From: Acidobacteriota bacterium | GTDB lineage: Bacteria; Actinomycetota; Acidimicrobiia; Acidimicrobiales; Microtrichaceae | Direction of reading: 5' to 3' | NCBI GenBank assembly: GCA_003577145.1 | Contig: QEUP01000001.1 | Span: 62,001 to 126,000, forward strand | DNA length: 64,000 bases | In this document: positions 1 through 7,693 of the stretch, piece by piece | How positions within the stretch are numbered: position 1 is the first letter of the stretch | Layout: the number at the start of each line of letters is the position of its first letter | Position numbers and translations under genes: made by a program | Notes under the pieces: generated by a model | Seen by the model: only the letters and a program-made list of their open reading frames with translations | What the model was told of the DNA's origin: nothing | The model's database searches: none

Positions 1-1
1 T

Positions 2-154
2 GCGAGCCAGATCCCCGAGGAGTCCTTCTTCCTCACGATGGATGATGCGACCTTCGCCGTGGCCTTCGGAACCGAGTGGTTCATCGCCAGCGGCGCGACC
101 AGGCGGGATGGCGAGGCGCCGGGTGAGGACCTGCTCGTCGGCATCGAGGACTGA
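2..154 (+). CDS. PIG-L family deacetylase, C-terminal fragment
   Basis: An open frame enters from the left edge and ends at TGA 152-154, giving the last 50 residues of a protein. The tail resembles the C-terminus of actinobacterial PIG-L (LmbE-like) zinc deacetylases, the family of MshB and Mca: SQIPEESFFL near the start, then FGTEWFI. The catalytic N-terminal part lies outside the window, so zinc ligands cannot be checked and the substrate (mycothiol precursor, mycothiol conjugate or another GlcNAc amide) is unknown. The stop overlaps the next start codon (TGATG), so the two genes are probably translationally coupled. Confidence 0.55.
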   Translation, partial: ASQIPEESFFLTMDDATFAVAFGTEWFIASGATRRDGEAPGEDLLVGIED

Positions 155-720
155 TGAGCGCGCCGCATCGCTCGCATCTCGTGCACCTCGTGCGGCACGG
201 TCAGGCGGCCCACGGCTGGGTCGACCATCCTGACCCGGGACTGAGCGAGCACGGGTGCCTGGAGGCCGAGGCGATGGCAGCGTCGCTGGGCACACTCGGC
301 CGCCGCCGCCTGGTCACGAGCCCACTTCTCAGATGCAGGCAGACTGCACGCGCTCTCGAGGATCGCTGGGGAGTCGAGGCCGAGAAGGTGAGCTCGGTGG
401 CGGAGGTGCCGGCGCCGGACCTCGATGGCCGGATGGCATGGTTGCAGGAGGCGCTGCGATCCAAATGGTCCGAGCTGCCCGCGCAACAGCAGAGGTGGAG
501 GCAGGGCGTGCTCGGGTTCGTCCGCTCGATCACCGAGCCGGCGGTGGTGGTGACCCATTTCGTGGCGATCAACGTCGTCGTCGGAGCCGCACTGGGTCGG
601 GAGGAGGTCGTGTGCATCACGCCGGGCAACTGCTCGGTCACGACGGTCGAGATCAGCGACGGTCAGATCCGCGTTGTGGAACTGCCCGGTGGTCAGGACA
701 GCGAAGTCCTGGTCCGCTGA
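154..720 (+). CDS. histidine phosphatase family protein (phosphoglycerate mutase-like)
   Basis: A 188-residue protein with the histidine phosphatase fold. The catalytic RHG motif lies at residues 14-16 (LVRHGQAAHG), and the second conserved histidine is in VVVTHF near residue 134. Family members transfer phosphate through a phospho-histidine; substrates range from sugar phosphates to nucleotides and proteins, and nothing here fixes which. The ATG overlaps the preceding PIG-L stop codon. A second, unrelated histidine phosphatase lies at 5986-6573. Confidence 0.85.
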   Translation: MSAPHRSHLVHLVRHGQAAHGWVDHPDPGLSEHGCLEAEAMAASLGTLGRRRLVTSPLLRCRQTARALEDRWGVEAEKVSSVAEVPAPDLDGRMAWLQEALRSKWSELPAQQQRWRQGVLGFVRSITEPAVVVTHFVAINVVVGAALGREEVVCITPGNCSVTTVEISDGQIRVVELPGGQDSEVLVR

Positions 721-1120
721 GGAGGCCTCCGATGACGCGGTGAGCTGGCTGCATCAACAGTGGTGGTTCACGCGACGCCTTCACCCGAACAGCGAGCAGA
801 TGAACCACCAGGGCTGGTCGCGGATCCTCGGAAGGTGGCCGCCGCTCCTTGTGGCTCCCGCGCGGCGGCCACCGTCCGAGTTGGACACCGACCGGGGTAA
901 AGGGCGACTGGAATCCCCAGGCGATATCCGACGGCGAGGCAGTGGTGGATGGTTCCCGCCAAGCCGTGCCGAGGACGGACCCCGACGAGTAGAGACACTA
1001 CTCGAAATGTGTCTCAGGGCAAACCGAGGTTCACTTCTCGTGCCCCGCTGGGTGGTGACGGCCCCGGCCGTTGCAGCCGAGTCGGCGCCGACGCGGCGCC
1101 GCTCGGGCGGTGAATGATCG
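721..1120. other. 400-bp intergenic region without a convincing gene
   Basis: Open frames cross this stretch, but none has a recognisable domain or a good ribosome binding site. The only clear structure is a pair of overlapping inverted repeats at 986-1015, listed separately. It probably holds the regulatory region of the membrane protein that starts at 1121. Confidence 0.5.
986..1015. promoter_or_regulatory. two overlapping inverted repeats (possible operator or attenuator)
   Basis: CGAGTAG (986-992) is followed by a 5-nt loop and the exact complement CTACTCG (998-1004). Overlapping it, GAGACAC (992-998) pairs with GTGTCTC (1009-1015) across 10 nt. Both 7-bp stems are perfect and share bases, so they cannot form together. 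The outer 24-bp GAGACA/TGTCTC architecture recurs at 37661-37684. It lies 106 nt upstream of the 1121 start codon. It could be a dimeric repressor site or a switchable RNA structure; no regulator is identified. Confidence 0.45.
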
Positions 1121-1612
1121 GTGTCGGAAACCGGTCAAGAGGTAACCTCGACCGCTGCTACCGGTGAGCCGCCTGACCCGGCCCACCGGCGGAGGACCTT
1201 CCCTGACCTGACTTCCCCGATCCGACGGAGCCTCTTGATCACCGTGCTGGCGGTCTCGCTACTGGATCTCCACGCCAACTGGGCGTGGGTGGTGATCATC
1301 GGCAACGCGCTCGCCGGCGCGTGGGCGTTGGCCGCCCACTGGGTCCCGGCCCTTCGCCTGCGCGCCCTGTGGTGGTTCGTGGCCATCGCCGAGATCACGA
1401 TCTTCGTGCAGGTGGCGATGGGAGTAGGGCTGGTGGCGGGACAAGGGATCGAAGCGCCGCAGTTCCACATGTTCTACGGCTTCGTGGCGATAATCGCGGT
1501 CGGCATCATCTTCGCCTACCGCAACCAGCTCGAGGGCTGGCAGTACCTCTTGTACGGGTTGGGAGGCCTCTTCCTCATGGGCCTTGGCATCAGAGCCATG
1601 ATCGTGGGCTGA
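1121..1612 (+). CDS. small integral membrane protein of unknown function
   Basis: A 163-residue protein starting with GTG. The first 33 residues are polar; the rest is four or five hydrophobic segments (about residues 36-52, 55-77, 84-108, 117-133 and 142-161). The loop QFHMFYGFVA contains a histidine between two membrane segments. I recognise no named domain; it looks like a conserved hypothetical actinobacterial membrane protein. It is preceded by the inverted repeats at 986-1015 and converges on the Lrp-like gene. Confidence 0.75.
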   Translation: MSETGQEVTSTAATGEPPDPAHRRRTFPDLTSPIRRSLLITVLAVSLLDLHANWAWVVIIGNALAGAWALAAHWVPALRLRALWWFVAIAEITIFVQVAMGVGLVAGQGIEAPQFHMFYGFVAIIAVGIIFAYRNQLEGWQYLLYGLGGLFLMGLGIRAMIVG

Positions 1613-1730
1613 CAGCCCGCGGGCGCGGCGCCGGCGGAGGAGGAGGGCCGTCGATTGGCGCTGCTGCACGTTGCGCGGGCTGCGCCATCGGGTTCCGGAT
1701 CGCCGGCTGCTCCGCAGGCCGACTCCGCTG

Positions 1731-1967
1731 TCAGAGATTGACGACGGGGCAGGTGAGGGTGCGGGTGATCCCTTCGATCATCTGGACCTTGCTCACGACC
1801 ATCTTGCCCAAGGCGTCAACTGTCTCTGCCTCGGCTCGGGCGATCACATCGTATGGACCGGTCACATCATCGGCGGAGACGACACCGTCTATCCCTGCGA
1901 TTTCCTGGGCCACCTGTGCGGCTTTGCCGACCTCGGTCTGGATGAGGACGTACGCGTTGACTGACAT
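1731..1967 (-). CDS. stand-alone Lrp/AsnC ligand-binding (RAM) domain protein
   Basis: A 78-residue protein (MSVNAYVLIQTEVGKAAQVA...) that matches only the effector-binding alpha/beta RAM domain of Lrp/AsnC regulators. It lacks the helix-turn-helix half, so it cannot bind DNA as a classical Lrp does. Characteristic pieces are the starting AYVLIQTE strand, the VVSADDVTGPYDVIARAEA core and the ITRTLTCPVV strand at the end. Such single-domain proteins form oligomeric rings that sense amino acids or modulate other proteins. The target is unknown here. Confidence 0.85.
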   Translation of the reverse strand: MSVNAYVLIQTEVGKAAQVAQEIAGIDGVVSADDVTGPYDVIARAEAETVDALGKMVVSKVQMIEGITRTLTCPVVNL

Positions 1968-2062
1968 TGACGCTAAGACCTTTCGGTTCGGGAGTTGAGC
2001 CGCATGCTAGCGAGCATTGCGCGGGTCTGCCTCCGATCGCGGGGTGTCCGGGTGCCGAACGC

Positions 2063-2091
2063 AGACAGGCCCGGCACGGCCGGGCCTGTCT
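2063..2091. terminator. strong bidirectional hairpin terminator
   Basis: AGACAGGCCCGGC (2063-2075) and GCCGGGCCTGTCT (2079-2091) form a perfect 13-bp stem with a 3-nt loop. It lies 36 nt past the hsp20 stop codon on the minus strand. There is no U tract on either side, which is common for hairpin terminators in high-GC actinobacteria. Confidence 0.65.
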
Positions 2092-2127
2092 CGCCAATCA
2101 GGGGGATGGGATTGGAGGGGAGGGACT

Positions 2128-2559
2128 TCAGTTGGAGCTTGCTCCGGCGTCCTCGGCGGAGGGCTCGCCGACGACGATGGCGACACGGTGCGGTTTGGCC
2201 CGTTCGGCCAGAGGTACCCGGACCACGAGCACGCCGTCGGCGTACTCGGCGCGGGCCGCGTCGCCGTCGAGCTCGTCGCTCAGCACGATCTGGCGCTTGA
2301 CCTCGCCGCGGCGACGCTCCCGCGCCAGGACCTCGTCGTCATCGGCGAAGAAGCTCGGGCGGTTGGCGGTGAGGGTGAGCACGTTCTTCTCGACCGTCAC
2401 ATCGATCTGGTCGTGATCGTTGCCGGGGAGGTCGAAGGCCATGATCACCTCGTCGCCACGGCGTACCGCATCCAGCGGGACCGCTGGGCGGCCGTAAGGG
2501 GCCCAGGCTCGGCCGGCGCTTCGCTCGAGCTCTCGGAAGGGATCGAACCGGGAGAACAT
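2128..2559 (-). CDS. hsp20: Hsp20/alpha-crystallin family small heat shock protein
   Basis: A 143-residue protein with a short N-terminal arm (MFSRFDPFRELER) and an alpha-crystallin domain from about residue 28 to 130. Family hallmarks are FDLPGNDHDQIDVTVEKNVLTLTANR and YADGVLVVRVPL, the last containing the conserved G-L-V/L of the final strand. These proteins are ATP-independent holdases that keep unfolding proteins soluble. AGGAAG lies 9 nt before the ATG. The upstream region carries a HAIR-like palindrome (2643-2671), suggesting heat-shock control by an HspR-type repressor. Confidence 0.93.
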   Translation of the reverse strand: MFSRFDPFRELERSAGRAWAPYGRPAVPLDAVRRGDEVIMAFDLPGNDHDQIDVTVEKNVLTLTANRPSFFADDDEVLARERRRGEVKRQIVLSDELDGDAARAEYADGVLVVRVPLAERAKPHRVAIVVGEPSAEDAGASSN

Positions 2560-2642
2560 CGTGGTGTGCTTCCTTTCGCATCGCAGTCGAAGGCGTGATC
2601 GGAGGTCAACGCCGACGAACGGTTGTGAGTTCCAAGGATAAC

Positions 2643-2671
2643 AAAACCTAAGTCATTTCCACTCAGGTTTT
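2643..2671 (-). promoter_or_regulatory. HAIR-like inverted repeat (candidate HspR operator) upstream of hsp20
   Basis: Two 11-nt arms, AAAACCTAAGT (2643-2653) and ACTCAGGTTTT (2661-2671), are complementary at 10 of 11 positions across a 7-nt spacer. Read on the hsp20 strand the core is CCTGAGT-N7-ACTTAGG, which agrees with the known HspR HAIR element CTTGAGT-N7-ACTCAAG at 11 of 14 positions with the same spacer. It lies about 84 nt upstream of the hsp20 start in a locally AT-rich patch. HspR control is inference; hspR itself is not in the window. Confidence 0.6.
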
Positions 2672-2754
2672 ATGAATGATTCAGAAAAGATCATCGACTG
2701 ACGATGGCCTGACCCCTCCCGAAAGAACGCGCCGGCGGCAGCCGGAGAGAGGGG

Positions 2755-2779
2755 GCTCACTCCGCCAGGCGCTTCTCGA
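2755..2779. repeat. 25-bp direct repeat, copy 1 (3' end of pckG region)
   Basis: A 25-bp sequence is repeated exactly at 2829-2853, 74 bp away. The second copy encodes the last residues (EKRLAE and stop) of PEP carboxykinase; this copy lies just beyond it and in another frame re-encodes EKRLAE-stop. It looks like a local tandem duplication of the gene end. Confidence 0.75.
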
Positions 2780-2834
2780 GCCGGTCGAGCCAGGACTGCA
2801 CGGTTAGCGCTGCACGCTCGAGCGCGGCGCTCAC
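2757..2834 (-). CDS. possible 25-residue microprotein overlapping the pckG stop (speculative)
   Basis: A GTG at 2834 overlaps the pckG stop codon as GTGA and opens a 25-codon frame ending at 2757. The peptide would be alanine- and leucine-rich with alternating charges and ends in LEKRLAE, the same last residues as pckG because of the 25-bp duplication. Coupled start geometry is the only positive evidence; it may be just duplication debris. Confidence 0.2.
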   Translation of the reverse strand: MSAALERAALTVQSWLDRLEKRLAE

Positions 2835-2853
2835 TCCGCCAGGCGCTTCTCGA
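2829..2853. repeat. 25-bp direct repeat, copy 2 (codes for the pckG C-terminus)
   Basis: Partner of 2755-2779. This copy contains the pckG stop codon and its last codons. Confidence 0.75.
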
Positions 2854-4621
2854 CGAGCTCCTCGCTCAGGGCATCGGGCAGCCGATCGCCCAGGAAGGCG
2901 AAGTGCTCCTCGATCAGGGGTATCTCGTGTCGCCAGGCCTCCCGGTCGACCTCGAGGAGGCGCCGGACGGTCTGGTCCGGCAGGTCCAGCCCGGTCAGGT
3001 CCATGGCGTCGGGTGCGGGGACCATCCCTATGACGGTCTCGGTGGCTGCGCCGGTGCCGGCCAGGCGCGCGAGGATCCACGCGAGGACCCGGCTGTTCTC
3101 GCCGTACCCGGGCCACAGGAACGAGCCGTCCTCGTCCTTCCTGAACCAGTTGACCCAGTAGAGCCTGGGGAGCTTCGCCGGGTCGGCCTTGCTGCCGATT
3201 TCGAGCCAGTGAGCGATGTAGTCACCGGCGTTGTAGCCCATGAAGGGGCGCATGGCGAAGGGATCGAAGCGGACCTCGCCGATCGTGCCCGCGGCGGCGG
3301 CGGTCTTCTCGGAGCTCATGATCGAACCGAGGAAGACGCCGTGTTGCCAGTCGAATGACTCGGTCACGAGGGGCACGTTGGAGGCACGCCTCCCGCCGAA
3401 GAGTATGGCCGAGATGGGCACGCCCTGCGGGTCCTCCCATTCCGGGGAGATCGAGGGGCACTGGCTCGCGGGGACCGTGAAGCGGGCGTTTGGGTGAGAG
3501 GCCGTCGACAGCTCACCGTGAACCCAATCATCACCCCTCCAGTCGATGAGGTGGTCCGGCGGCTCGTGGGTGAGGCCCTCCCACCACACGTCGCCGTCCC
3601 GGGTGAGAGCGACGTTGGTGAACAGGCAGTTCTCTTCGAGGGTGGCGAGCGCGTTCGGATTGGTCTCCTCCGAGGTGCCGGGTGCCACCCCGAAGAAACC
3701 GGCCTCGGGGTTGATGGCATGGAGCCGGCCGTCATCGCCGAACTTCATCCAGGCGATGTCGTCGCCGATCGTCTCGACCTTCCAGCCCGGAAGGGTTGGG
3801 ATCATCATCGCCATGTTGGTCTTGCCGCAGGCCGAGGGGAAGGCGGCGGCGATGTACTTCTTCTCGCCGTCAGGTGGTGTGACGCCGAGTATGAGCATGT
3901 GCTCCGCCATCCAGCCTTCGTCCCGGGCCAGCGCCGAAGCTATGCGCAAGGCGAAGCACTTCTTGCCGAGCAGCGCGTTGCCGCCGTAGCCGGACCCGTA
4001 GGACCAGATCTCGCGGGTCTCAGGGAAGTGGCTGATGTACTTGTGATCGGGGTCGCACGGCCAGGCCACGTCGGCGCGACCTTCCGTGAGCGGGTAGCCC
4101 ACCGAGTGGACGCAGGGGACGAACTCGCCGTCGGCACCAAGGACGTCGAGGGCAGCCTGGCCCATCCGGGTCATGATCCGCATGCTGACCACCACGTAGG
4201 GCGAATCGGTGATCTCGACGCCGATGTGGGAGATGTAGGACCCCAGCGGACCCATCGAGAACGGCACGACGTAGAGTGTCCGGCCCTTCATGGCACCGCG
4301 GTAGAGGCCGAGCATCTCCTCCTTCAGTTCCTCGGGCGGGCGCCAGTTGTTGGTGGGCCCTGCGTCTTCTGCCAGTTCGGTGGCGATGAAGGTCCGATCC
4401 TCGACGCGGGCCACGTCGCGTGGGTCCGACCGGGCGAAGTAGCTGTTGGGTCGAAGCTGATCGTCGAGACGCTGGAAGGTCCCGCTCGTCACGAGATCCT
4501 GGCAGAGCCGCTCGTACTCGTCGTCGGACCCGTCACACCAGTGGACTTCGTCGGGACCGAGGATCTCTGCCCAGCGGGCTACCCAGTCCTGGAGCTTCCG
4601 GTTGTTCGTGGTCCCTGCCAT
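2831..4621 (-). CDS. pckG: phosphoenolpyruvate carboxykinase (GTP)
   Basis: A 596-residue enzyme, the usual size of the GTP-dependent family. It interconverts oxaloacetate plus GTP with PEP plus GDP and CO2 in gluconeogenesis or anaplerosis in the cytosol. The signature P-loop with the mobile catalytic cysteine, FPSACGKTN, is at about residue 265. Other motifs are [29 protein letters not shown] (metal and nucleotide loop), [12 protein letters not shown] and [10 protein letters not shown]. The frame is open to 4666, but the ATG at 4621 is chosen because GGAGG lies 6 nt upstream. A 25-bp duplication follows the 3' end. Confidence 0.97.
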   Translation of the reverse strand: MAGTTNNRKLQDWVARWAEILGPDEVHWCDGSDDEYERLCQDLVTSGTFQRLDDQLRPNSYFARSDPRDVARVEDRTFIATELAEDAGPTNNWRPPEELKEEMLGLYRGAMKGRTLYVVPFSMGPLGSYISHIGVEITDSPYVVVSMRIMTRMGQAALDVLGADGEFVPCVHSVGYPLTEGRADVAWPCDPDHKYISHFPETREIWSYGSGYGGNALLGKKCFALRIASALARDEGWMAEHMLILGVTPPDGEKKYIAAAFPSACGKTNMAMMIPTLPGWKVETIGDDIAWMKFGDDGRLHAINPEAGFFGVAPGTSEETNPNALATLEENCLFTNVALTRDGDVWWEGLTHEPPDHLIDWRGDDWVHGELSTASHPNARFTVPASQCPSISPEWEDPQGVPISAILFGGRRASNVPLVTESFDWQHGVFLGSIMSSEKTAAAAGTIGEVRFDPFAMRPFMGYNAGDYIAHWLEIGSKADPAKLPRLYWVNWFRKDEDGSFLWPGYGENSRVLAWILARLAGTGAATETVIGMVPAPDAMDLTGLDLPDQTVRRLLEVDREAWRHEIPLIEEHFAFLGDRLPDALSEELVEKRLAE

Positions 4622-4662
4622 GTGATCCTCCGACGTCCTTGTCGTTTGCGGCCGGGACCCCC

Positions 4663-4926
4663 TCACAGTGCTTCTGGTGCCGGTTCGACCAGTGCAGCTT
4701 CGGGTGGGAAGCCAGGTGTCGTCATGTCGACCTCCGATCCCAGCCGGAGATCGACGGCGAGGTTCCGGTCGTCGAGGTCGAACTGCACGCGCTGGCCCTG
4801 GCGAAGCATGCGGAACACGGAGCCCTCGAGAGCTTCGGGCCCGAGCTCGAACTCGGAGAGGTCAGTGTCGCGGACCACGACTCCGTCGCCATGCGAGGGG
4901 TCGTAGGACTTGATCACGCCCTGCAC
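4663..4926 (-). CDS. cold-shock-domain-like protein
   Basis: An 87-residue protein starting at GTG 4926. The N-terminus ([17 protein letters not shown]) matches the first strands of a cold-shock OB fold, where a glycine-rich turn follows a lysine-containing strand; [14 protein letters not shown] matches the later strands. The aromatic RNP1/RNP2 motifs of true CspA proteins are largely missing, so strong single-strand binding is doubtful. GGAG lies 7 nt before this GTG; the frame is also open to a TTG at 4959 that has no good binding site. It sits 41 nt upstream of pckG on the same strand and may be cotranscribed. Confidence 0.7.
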   Translation of the reverse strand: MQGVIKSYDPSHGDGVVVRDTDLSEFELGPEALEGSVFRMLRQGQRVQFDLDDRNLAVDLRLGSEVDMTTPGFPPEAALVEPAPEAL

Positions 4927-5123
4927 CGGTTCGCTCCGTTTCGTCCAGATTGCGGTCAATCCCGGTGGTCGGTTCCCTTGACCACCGATGGTCGCGTGCC
5001 GACGGCACGTCTAGCCGTGTAGGGGGTCGGCTGTGACAAGGCTAGCCAGGTCGCCGGTTACCGGGCCAAGTCGCGCTCCGGGGCATCCGGTCTCCGTGCG
5101 CCCCAACCCCCGCCGGCAGTGGC

Positions 5124-5318
5124 TCAGTGAATGGCCTTCTGCACCTTGCCCGCCTTCAGGCAGCGGGTGCACACGTGGAGCCGCTTCGGGGAGCCGTCGA
5201 CGATCGCCCGCACTCGTTGGATGTTCGGGTTCCAGCGGCGCTTCGTGCGGCGATGGGAGTGGCTGAGGCGCATGCCCGTCGCGGGCTTCTTCCCACATAT
5301 GTCACAGACAGCGGCCAT
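5124..5318 (-). CDS. rpmB: 50S ribosomal protein bL28
   Basis: A 64-residue L28. It starts [14 protein letters not shown] and has the basic core [18 protein letters not shown] and the closing [12 protein letters not shown]. Both CxxC pairs (CDIC and CTRC) are kept, so this is the zinc-binding (C+) form. GAGAGGAACC precedes the ATG. In related genomes rpmB stands next to the DAK-recG-rsmD-coaD run; here two accessory genes separate them. Confidence 0.96.
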   Translation of the reverse strand: MAAVCDICGKKPATGMRLSHSHRRTKRRWNPNIQRVRAIVDGSPKRLHVCTRCLKAGKVQKAIH

Positions 5319-5351
5319 CGCCTGGTTCCTCTCCGGCAGGGCGAGCCAACG

Positions 5352-5357
5352 ACTCTA
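5352..5357 (-). promoter_or_regulatory. -10 box of rpmB
   Basis: TAGAGT on the minus strand, about 34 nt upstream of the rpmB ATG, fits the actinobacterial TANNNT -10 consensus and would give a 5' leader of roughly 25-28 nt. No good -35 is visible. Confidence 0.45.
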
Positions 5358-5420
5358 GCAGCTCGGCATGAATCACATCATCCCATGCGAGTCGACCGTA
5401 CGGTCCTGGCTGCTCCGTGC

Positions 5421-5819
5421 TCAGTCGACTCGACGCCTGAGCGGGTGTGCGGGCGGAACCTCCACGAGCACGACCCGGTTCCCGTCGGGGTCCTCGATCC
5501 ACATCTCCTCCAGCCCCCATGGCATCGCTGCGGGGGGCTCGAGGATGGCGACCCCGGCGGCTTCCAGACGCCCGAACTCCGCCTGTAGGTCGGGTACCTG
5601 CAGCCAGAGCCGCATGCCCTCTCCTGCCTTGGTCGGCGCAGCGCCGTCGGAGCGACTCAGCTCGAGGAAGCCACCCCCCATGAAGAGCACAACACCGGTG
5701 ACGTCTCCGCCGTAGCCGTACTCCCTGTAGATGGAGAGGCCGAGCTGTCGGACATAGAAGTCGAGTGAGCGCTCGAAGTCGAGTGGTCTCAACAGGACCC
5801 TGCTGCTCAGCACCTCCAT
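5421..5819 (-). CDS. VOC superfamily (glyoxalase/bleomycin resistance-like) protein
   Basis: A 132-residue single-module VOC protein. It begins MEVLSSRVLLRPLDFERSLDFYVRQLGL, the classic first beta-alpha unit, and ends EEMWIEDPDGNRVVLVE, the typical last strands with the D-P-D/S-G-N motif. VOC proteins bind a divalent metal and act as lyases, dioxygenases or drug-binding resistance proteins; the substrate cannot be told. The ATG at 5819 matches the family start, although the frame stays open further upstream. It is divergent from the histidine phosphatase at 5986. Confidence 0.88.
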   Translation of the reverse strand: MEVLSSRVLLRPLDFERSLDFYVRQLGLSIYREYGYGGDVTGVVLFMGGGFLELSRSDGAAPTKAGEGMRLWLQVPDLQAEFGRLEAAGVAILEPPAAMPWGLEEMWIEDPDGNRVVLVEVPPAHPLRRRVD

Positions 5820-5985
5820 GGGGCCCAGACTAGGAGACCCGCTCGACGAGCATGGGCGACCGACACGGCCCGGCGGGCCAGGCGGTCGAGGCAGCCATCC
5901 CGCAGTCGTCCAGCGGCTCGGTTGCGAGGGTGGACCCTGTGCTTGGAGGTGGAGCGATGCGTTCCGCTCCTGACACGATTGCCGG

Positions 5986-6573
5986 ATGGAGCTGATGCTC
6001 ATCCGCCACGCGCGACCCCATCGGGTGGAGCTCGCGGCGGGGGAAGCCGCCGATCCCGGCCTCGACGAGGTCGGCGGCGCCCAAGCCGGCCGGCTCGCCG
6101 CGTGGCTGGCCGAAGAGAGCATCGACGCGCTCTACAGCAGCCCCCTCCGCCGTGCGTTGGAGACGGCCAAGCCGCTCGCAGACGCCCTAGGGCTCGAGAC
6201 GGTCGTCGAGGACGGCCTCGCGGAATACGACCGTGGACTGAGCTTCTACATCCCACTCGAGGAGCTCAGAAGCAGTGGCGATCCGCGGTGGGAGATGATG
6301 ATGGCCGACTACTGGGCCGCCGAGAAGGTCGATCCAGCGGCGTTCATCGAAACGGTGGTCATGACGTTCGAACGGCTCATCGAGTCTCACCCGGGGGAAC
6401 GGGTTGTCGCGGTCTGCCATGGCGGTGTCATCAACGTGTATCTCGCCCACGTCCTCGGAACCCGGGATTCCATGTTCTTCCTCCCCGAGTACACCGGAGT
6501 GGCCCGTGTGCTTGCATCCCGGGACGGGGTCAGATCGATCCGGAGCCTCAACGAGGCGGCACACTTGCGCTGA
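5986..6573 (+). CDS. histidine phosphatase family protein
   Basis: A 195-residue histidine phosphatase. The catalytic RHA motif is at residues 7-9 (MLIRHARPHR) and the partner histidine is in VAVCHGGVINVYLAH. YSSPLRRALETAKPLA carries the conserved arginine of the phosphate pocket. It resembles cobalamin-phosphate or phosphoglycerate mutase-like hydrolases, but no context assigns a substrate. The 3' flank immediately holds two hairpin repeats (6605-6636 and 6702-6733). Confidence 0.88.
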   Translation: MELMLIRHARPHRVELAAGEAADPGLDEVGGAQAGRLAAWLAEESIDALYSSPLRRALETAKPLADALGLETVVEDGLAEYDRGLSFYIPLEELRSSGDPRWEMMMADYWAAEKVDPAAFIETVVMTFERLIESHPGERVVAVCHGGVINVYLAHVLGTRDSMFFLPEYTGVARVLASRDGVRSIRSLNEAAHLR

Positions 6574-6604
6574 CGCTCACCGCCGGAGGCGTCGGTGCCG
6601 CCCG

Positions 6605-6636
6605 CGGGCGTTGTGAGGACAACGCCAGGGTGAGGG
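6605..6636 (+). repeat. hairpin repeat family 1, copy a
   Basis: The stem GGCGTTGT (6607-6614) pairs exactly with ACAACGCC (6619-6626) around GAGG and is followed by AGGGTGAGGG. It is identical to copy b (6702-6733) at 31 of 32 positions, the single change being in the loop. It lies 31 nt after the histidine phosphatase stop and may also act as a terminator. Confidence 0.8.
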
Positions 6637-6691
6637 GATTTGGCGGGCTGCGGAGGCGCATGCCGTAGCAGCGGGCAGGGGCCTGTTCGGG

Positions 6692-6733
6692 TCGGCGGAG
6701 CCGGGCGTTGTGAAGACAACGCCAGGGTGAGGG
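6692..6733 (+). repeat. hairpin repeat family 1, copy b
   Basis: The stem GGCGTTGT (6704-6711) / ACAACGCC (6716-6723) encloses the loop GAAG. It is preceded by TCGGCGGAGCCGGGCG (6692-6707), a 16-nt flank shared exactly with copies c and d near 35 and 36 kb. It lies just upstream of the promoter of the DAK2 gene. Confidence 0.8.
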
Positions 6734-6740
6734 CCACCGG

Positions 6741-6746
6741 TACTAT
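6741..6746 (+). promoter_or_regulatory. -10 box, leaderless-type promoter of the DAK2 gene
   Basis: TACTAT lies 8 nt before the GTG at 6755, with no Shine-Dalgarno sequence between. Transcription would begin at or next to the start codon, giving a leaderless mRNA. Confidence 0.55.
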
Positions 6747-6754
6747 CGGTCGGC

Positions 6755-7693
6755 GTGGCCGAGATCGATGCCCTTCTCCCCGAAGACGTCTACGAGGTCC
6801 TCGTGAGCTACAGAGACGTCCTGCGTTCATACGCCGACGGGATCAACGAGTTGAACGTCTTCCCGGTGCCGGACGCAGACACCGGGACCAACATGGCAGC
6901 CACCATGGACGTGGTGGTAGACGCCCTCGAGGGTGAGGCCGAGGACTTCTCGCGCCTGTCGGCGGCACTGAAGCGTGGCGCGCTGCAAGGTGCCCGGGGC
7001 AACTCGGGCGTGATACTCAGCCAGGCGTTCATCGGCTTGGCCGATGTGGTCGGCGAACTCGGCCAGATCGACAGTGGGCAGCTGGCGGCGGCGCTGCTGG
7101 CGGCGTCGAAAGAAGCTGACACTGCCATGGCGGAGCCGGTGGAAGGCACGATGATCACCGTCATCCGCGACGCCGCGCTCGGTGCGTCACGGGCCACCGA
7201 GAACGGGGCCGACCTCGGTCAGGTCCTCAGGGCCGCCAGCGACGCTGGTCTCGAATCGCTCGATCGAACTCCCGATCTTCTTCCTGTTCTGAGGGAGCAC
7301 GGAGTCGTCGACGCGGGCGGGGCCGGCTATGTGCTGCTACTGGACGTGATGACCAGCCATGTGACCGGCAGGCCACTGGACGAGATCGCCGCACCGGAAC
7401 GGGTCATCGCATCCGAACCCGAGCACGGGACTTTCGGTCACCGGGGTCCGCGCTACGAGGTCATGTTCCTCCTCCAAGCCGACCCCGACGGCGTCGAGAA
7501 GCTGCGAAAGCGGTGGCGGGACCTCGGTGATTCGATCGCCATAGCCGGTGGCTCCGACGGGCTCTGGAGCTGCCACATACACACGGGTGACGTCGGCGCC
7601 GCCATTGAAGCCTGCATCGATCTGGGGAGTCCGCGGCAGATCTCGGTCACCGACCTCGCCAGGCAGGTCCGGGAGGCCGTGCTTGACGAGTGA
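6755..7693 (+). CDS. DAK2-domain protein (FakA-like kinase, short form)
   Basis: A 312-residue protein. The N-terminal DAK2 domain shows INELNVFPVPDADTGTNM (nucleotide-Mg binding) and GALQGARGNSGVILSQ. It continues into a FakA-like middle domain (YEVMFLLQAD..., LGDSIAIAGG, HIHTGD). FakA proteins phosphorylate fatty acids held by FakB/DegV proteins for phospholipid synthesis. Typical actinobacterial homologues are clearly longer; this one ends after the middle domain, so the C-terminal DegV-like part is missing. The 3' end overlaps the recG start. Fatty-acid kinase activity is inferred from family only. Confidence 0.8.
   Translation: MAEIDALLPEDVYEVLVSYRDVLRSYADGINELNVFPVPDADTGTNMAATMDVVVDALEGEAEDFSRLSAALKRGALQGARGNSGVILSQAFIGLADVVGELGQIDSGQLAAALLAASKEADTAMAEPVEGTMITVIRDAALGASRATENGADLGQVLRAASDAGLESLDRTPDLLPVLREHGVVDAGGAGYVLLLDVMTSHVTGRPLDEIAAPERVIASEPEHGTFGHRGPRYEVMFLLQADPDGVEKLRKRWRDLGDSIAIAGGSDGLWSCHIHTGDVGAAIEACIDLGSPRQISVTDLARQVREAVLDE

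Noticed and set aside
674-1117. Open frame of 147 codons after the first histidine phosphatase
   Set aside because: It overlaps the phosphatase in another frame, has no homology signal and runs through the inverted repeats.
3494-4906. Open frame of 470 codons on the plus strand opposite pckG
   Set aside because: pckG on the minus strand is unmistakable; the plus frame has no recognisable motif.
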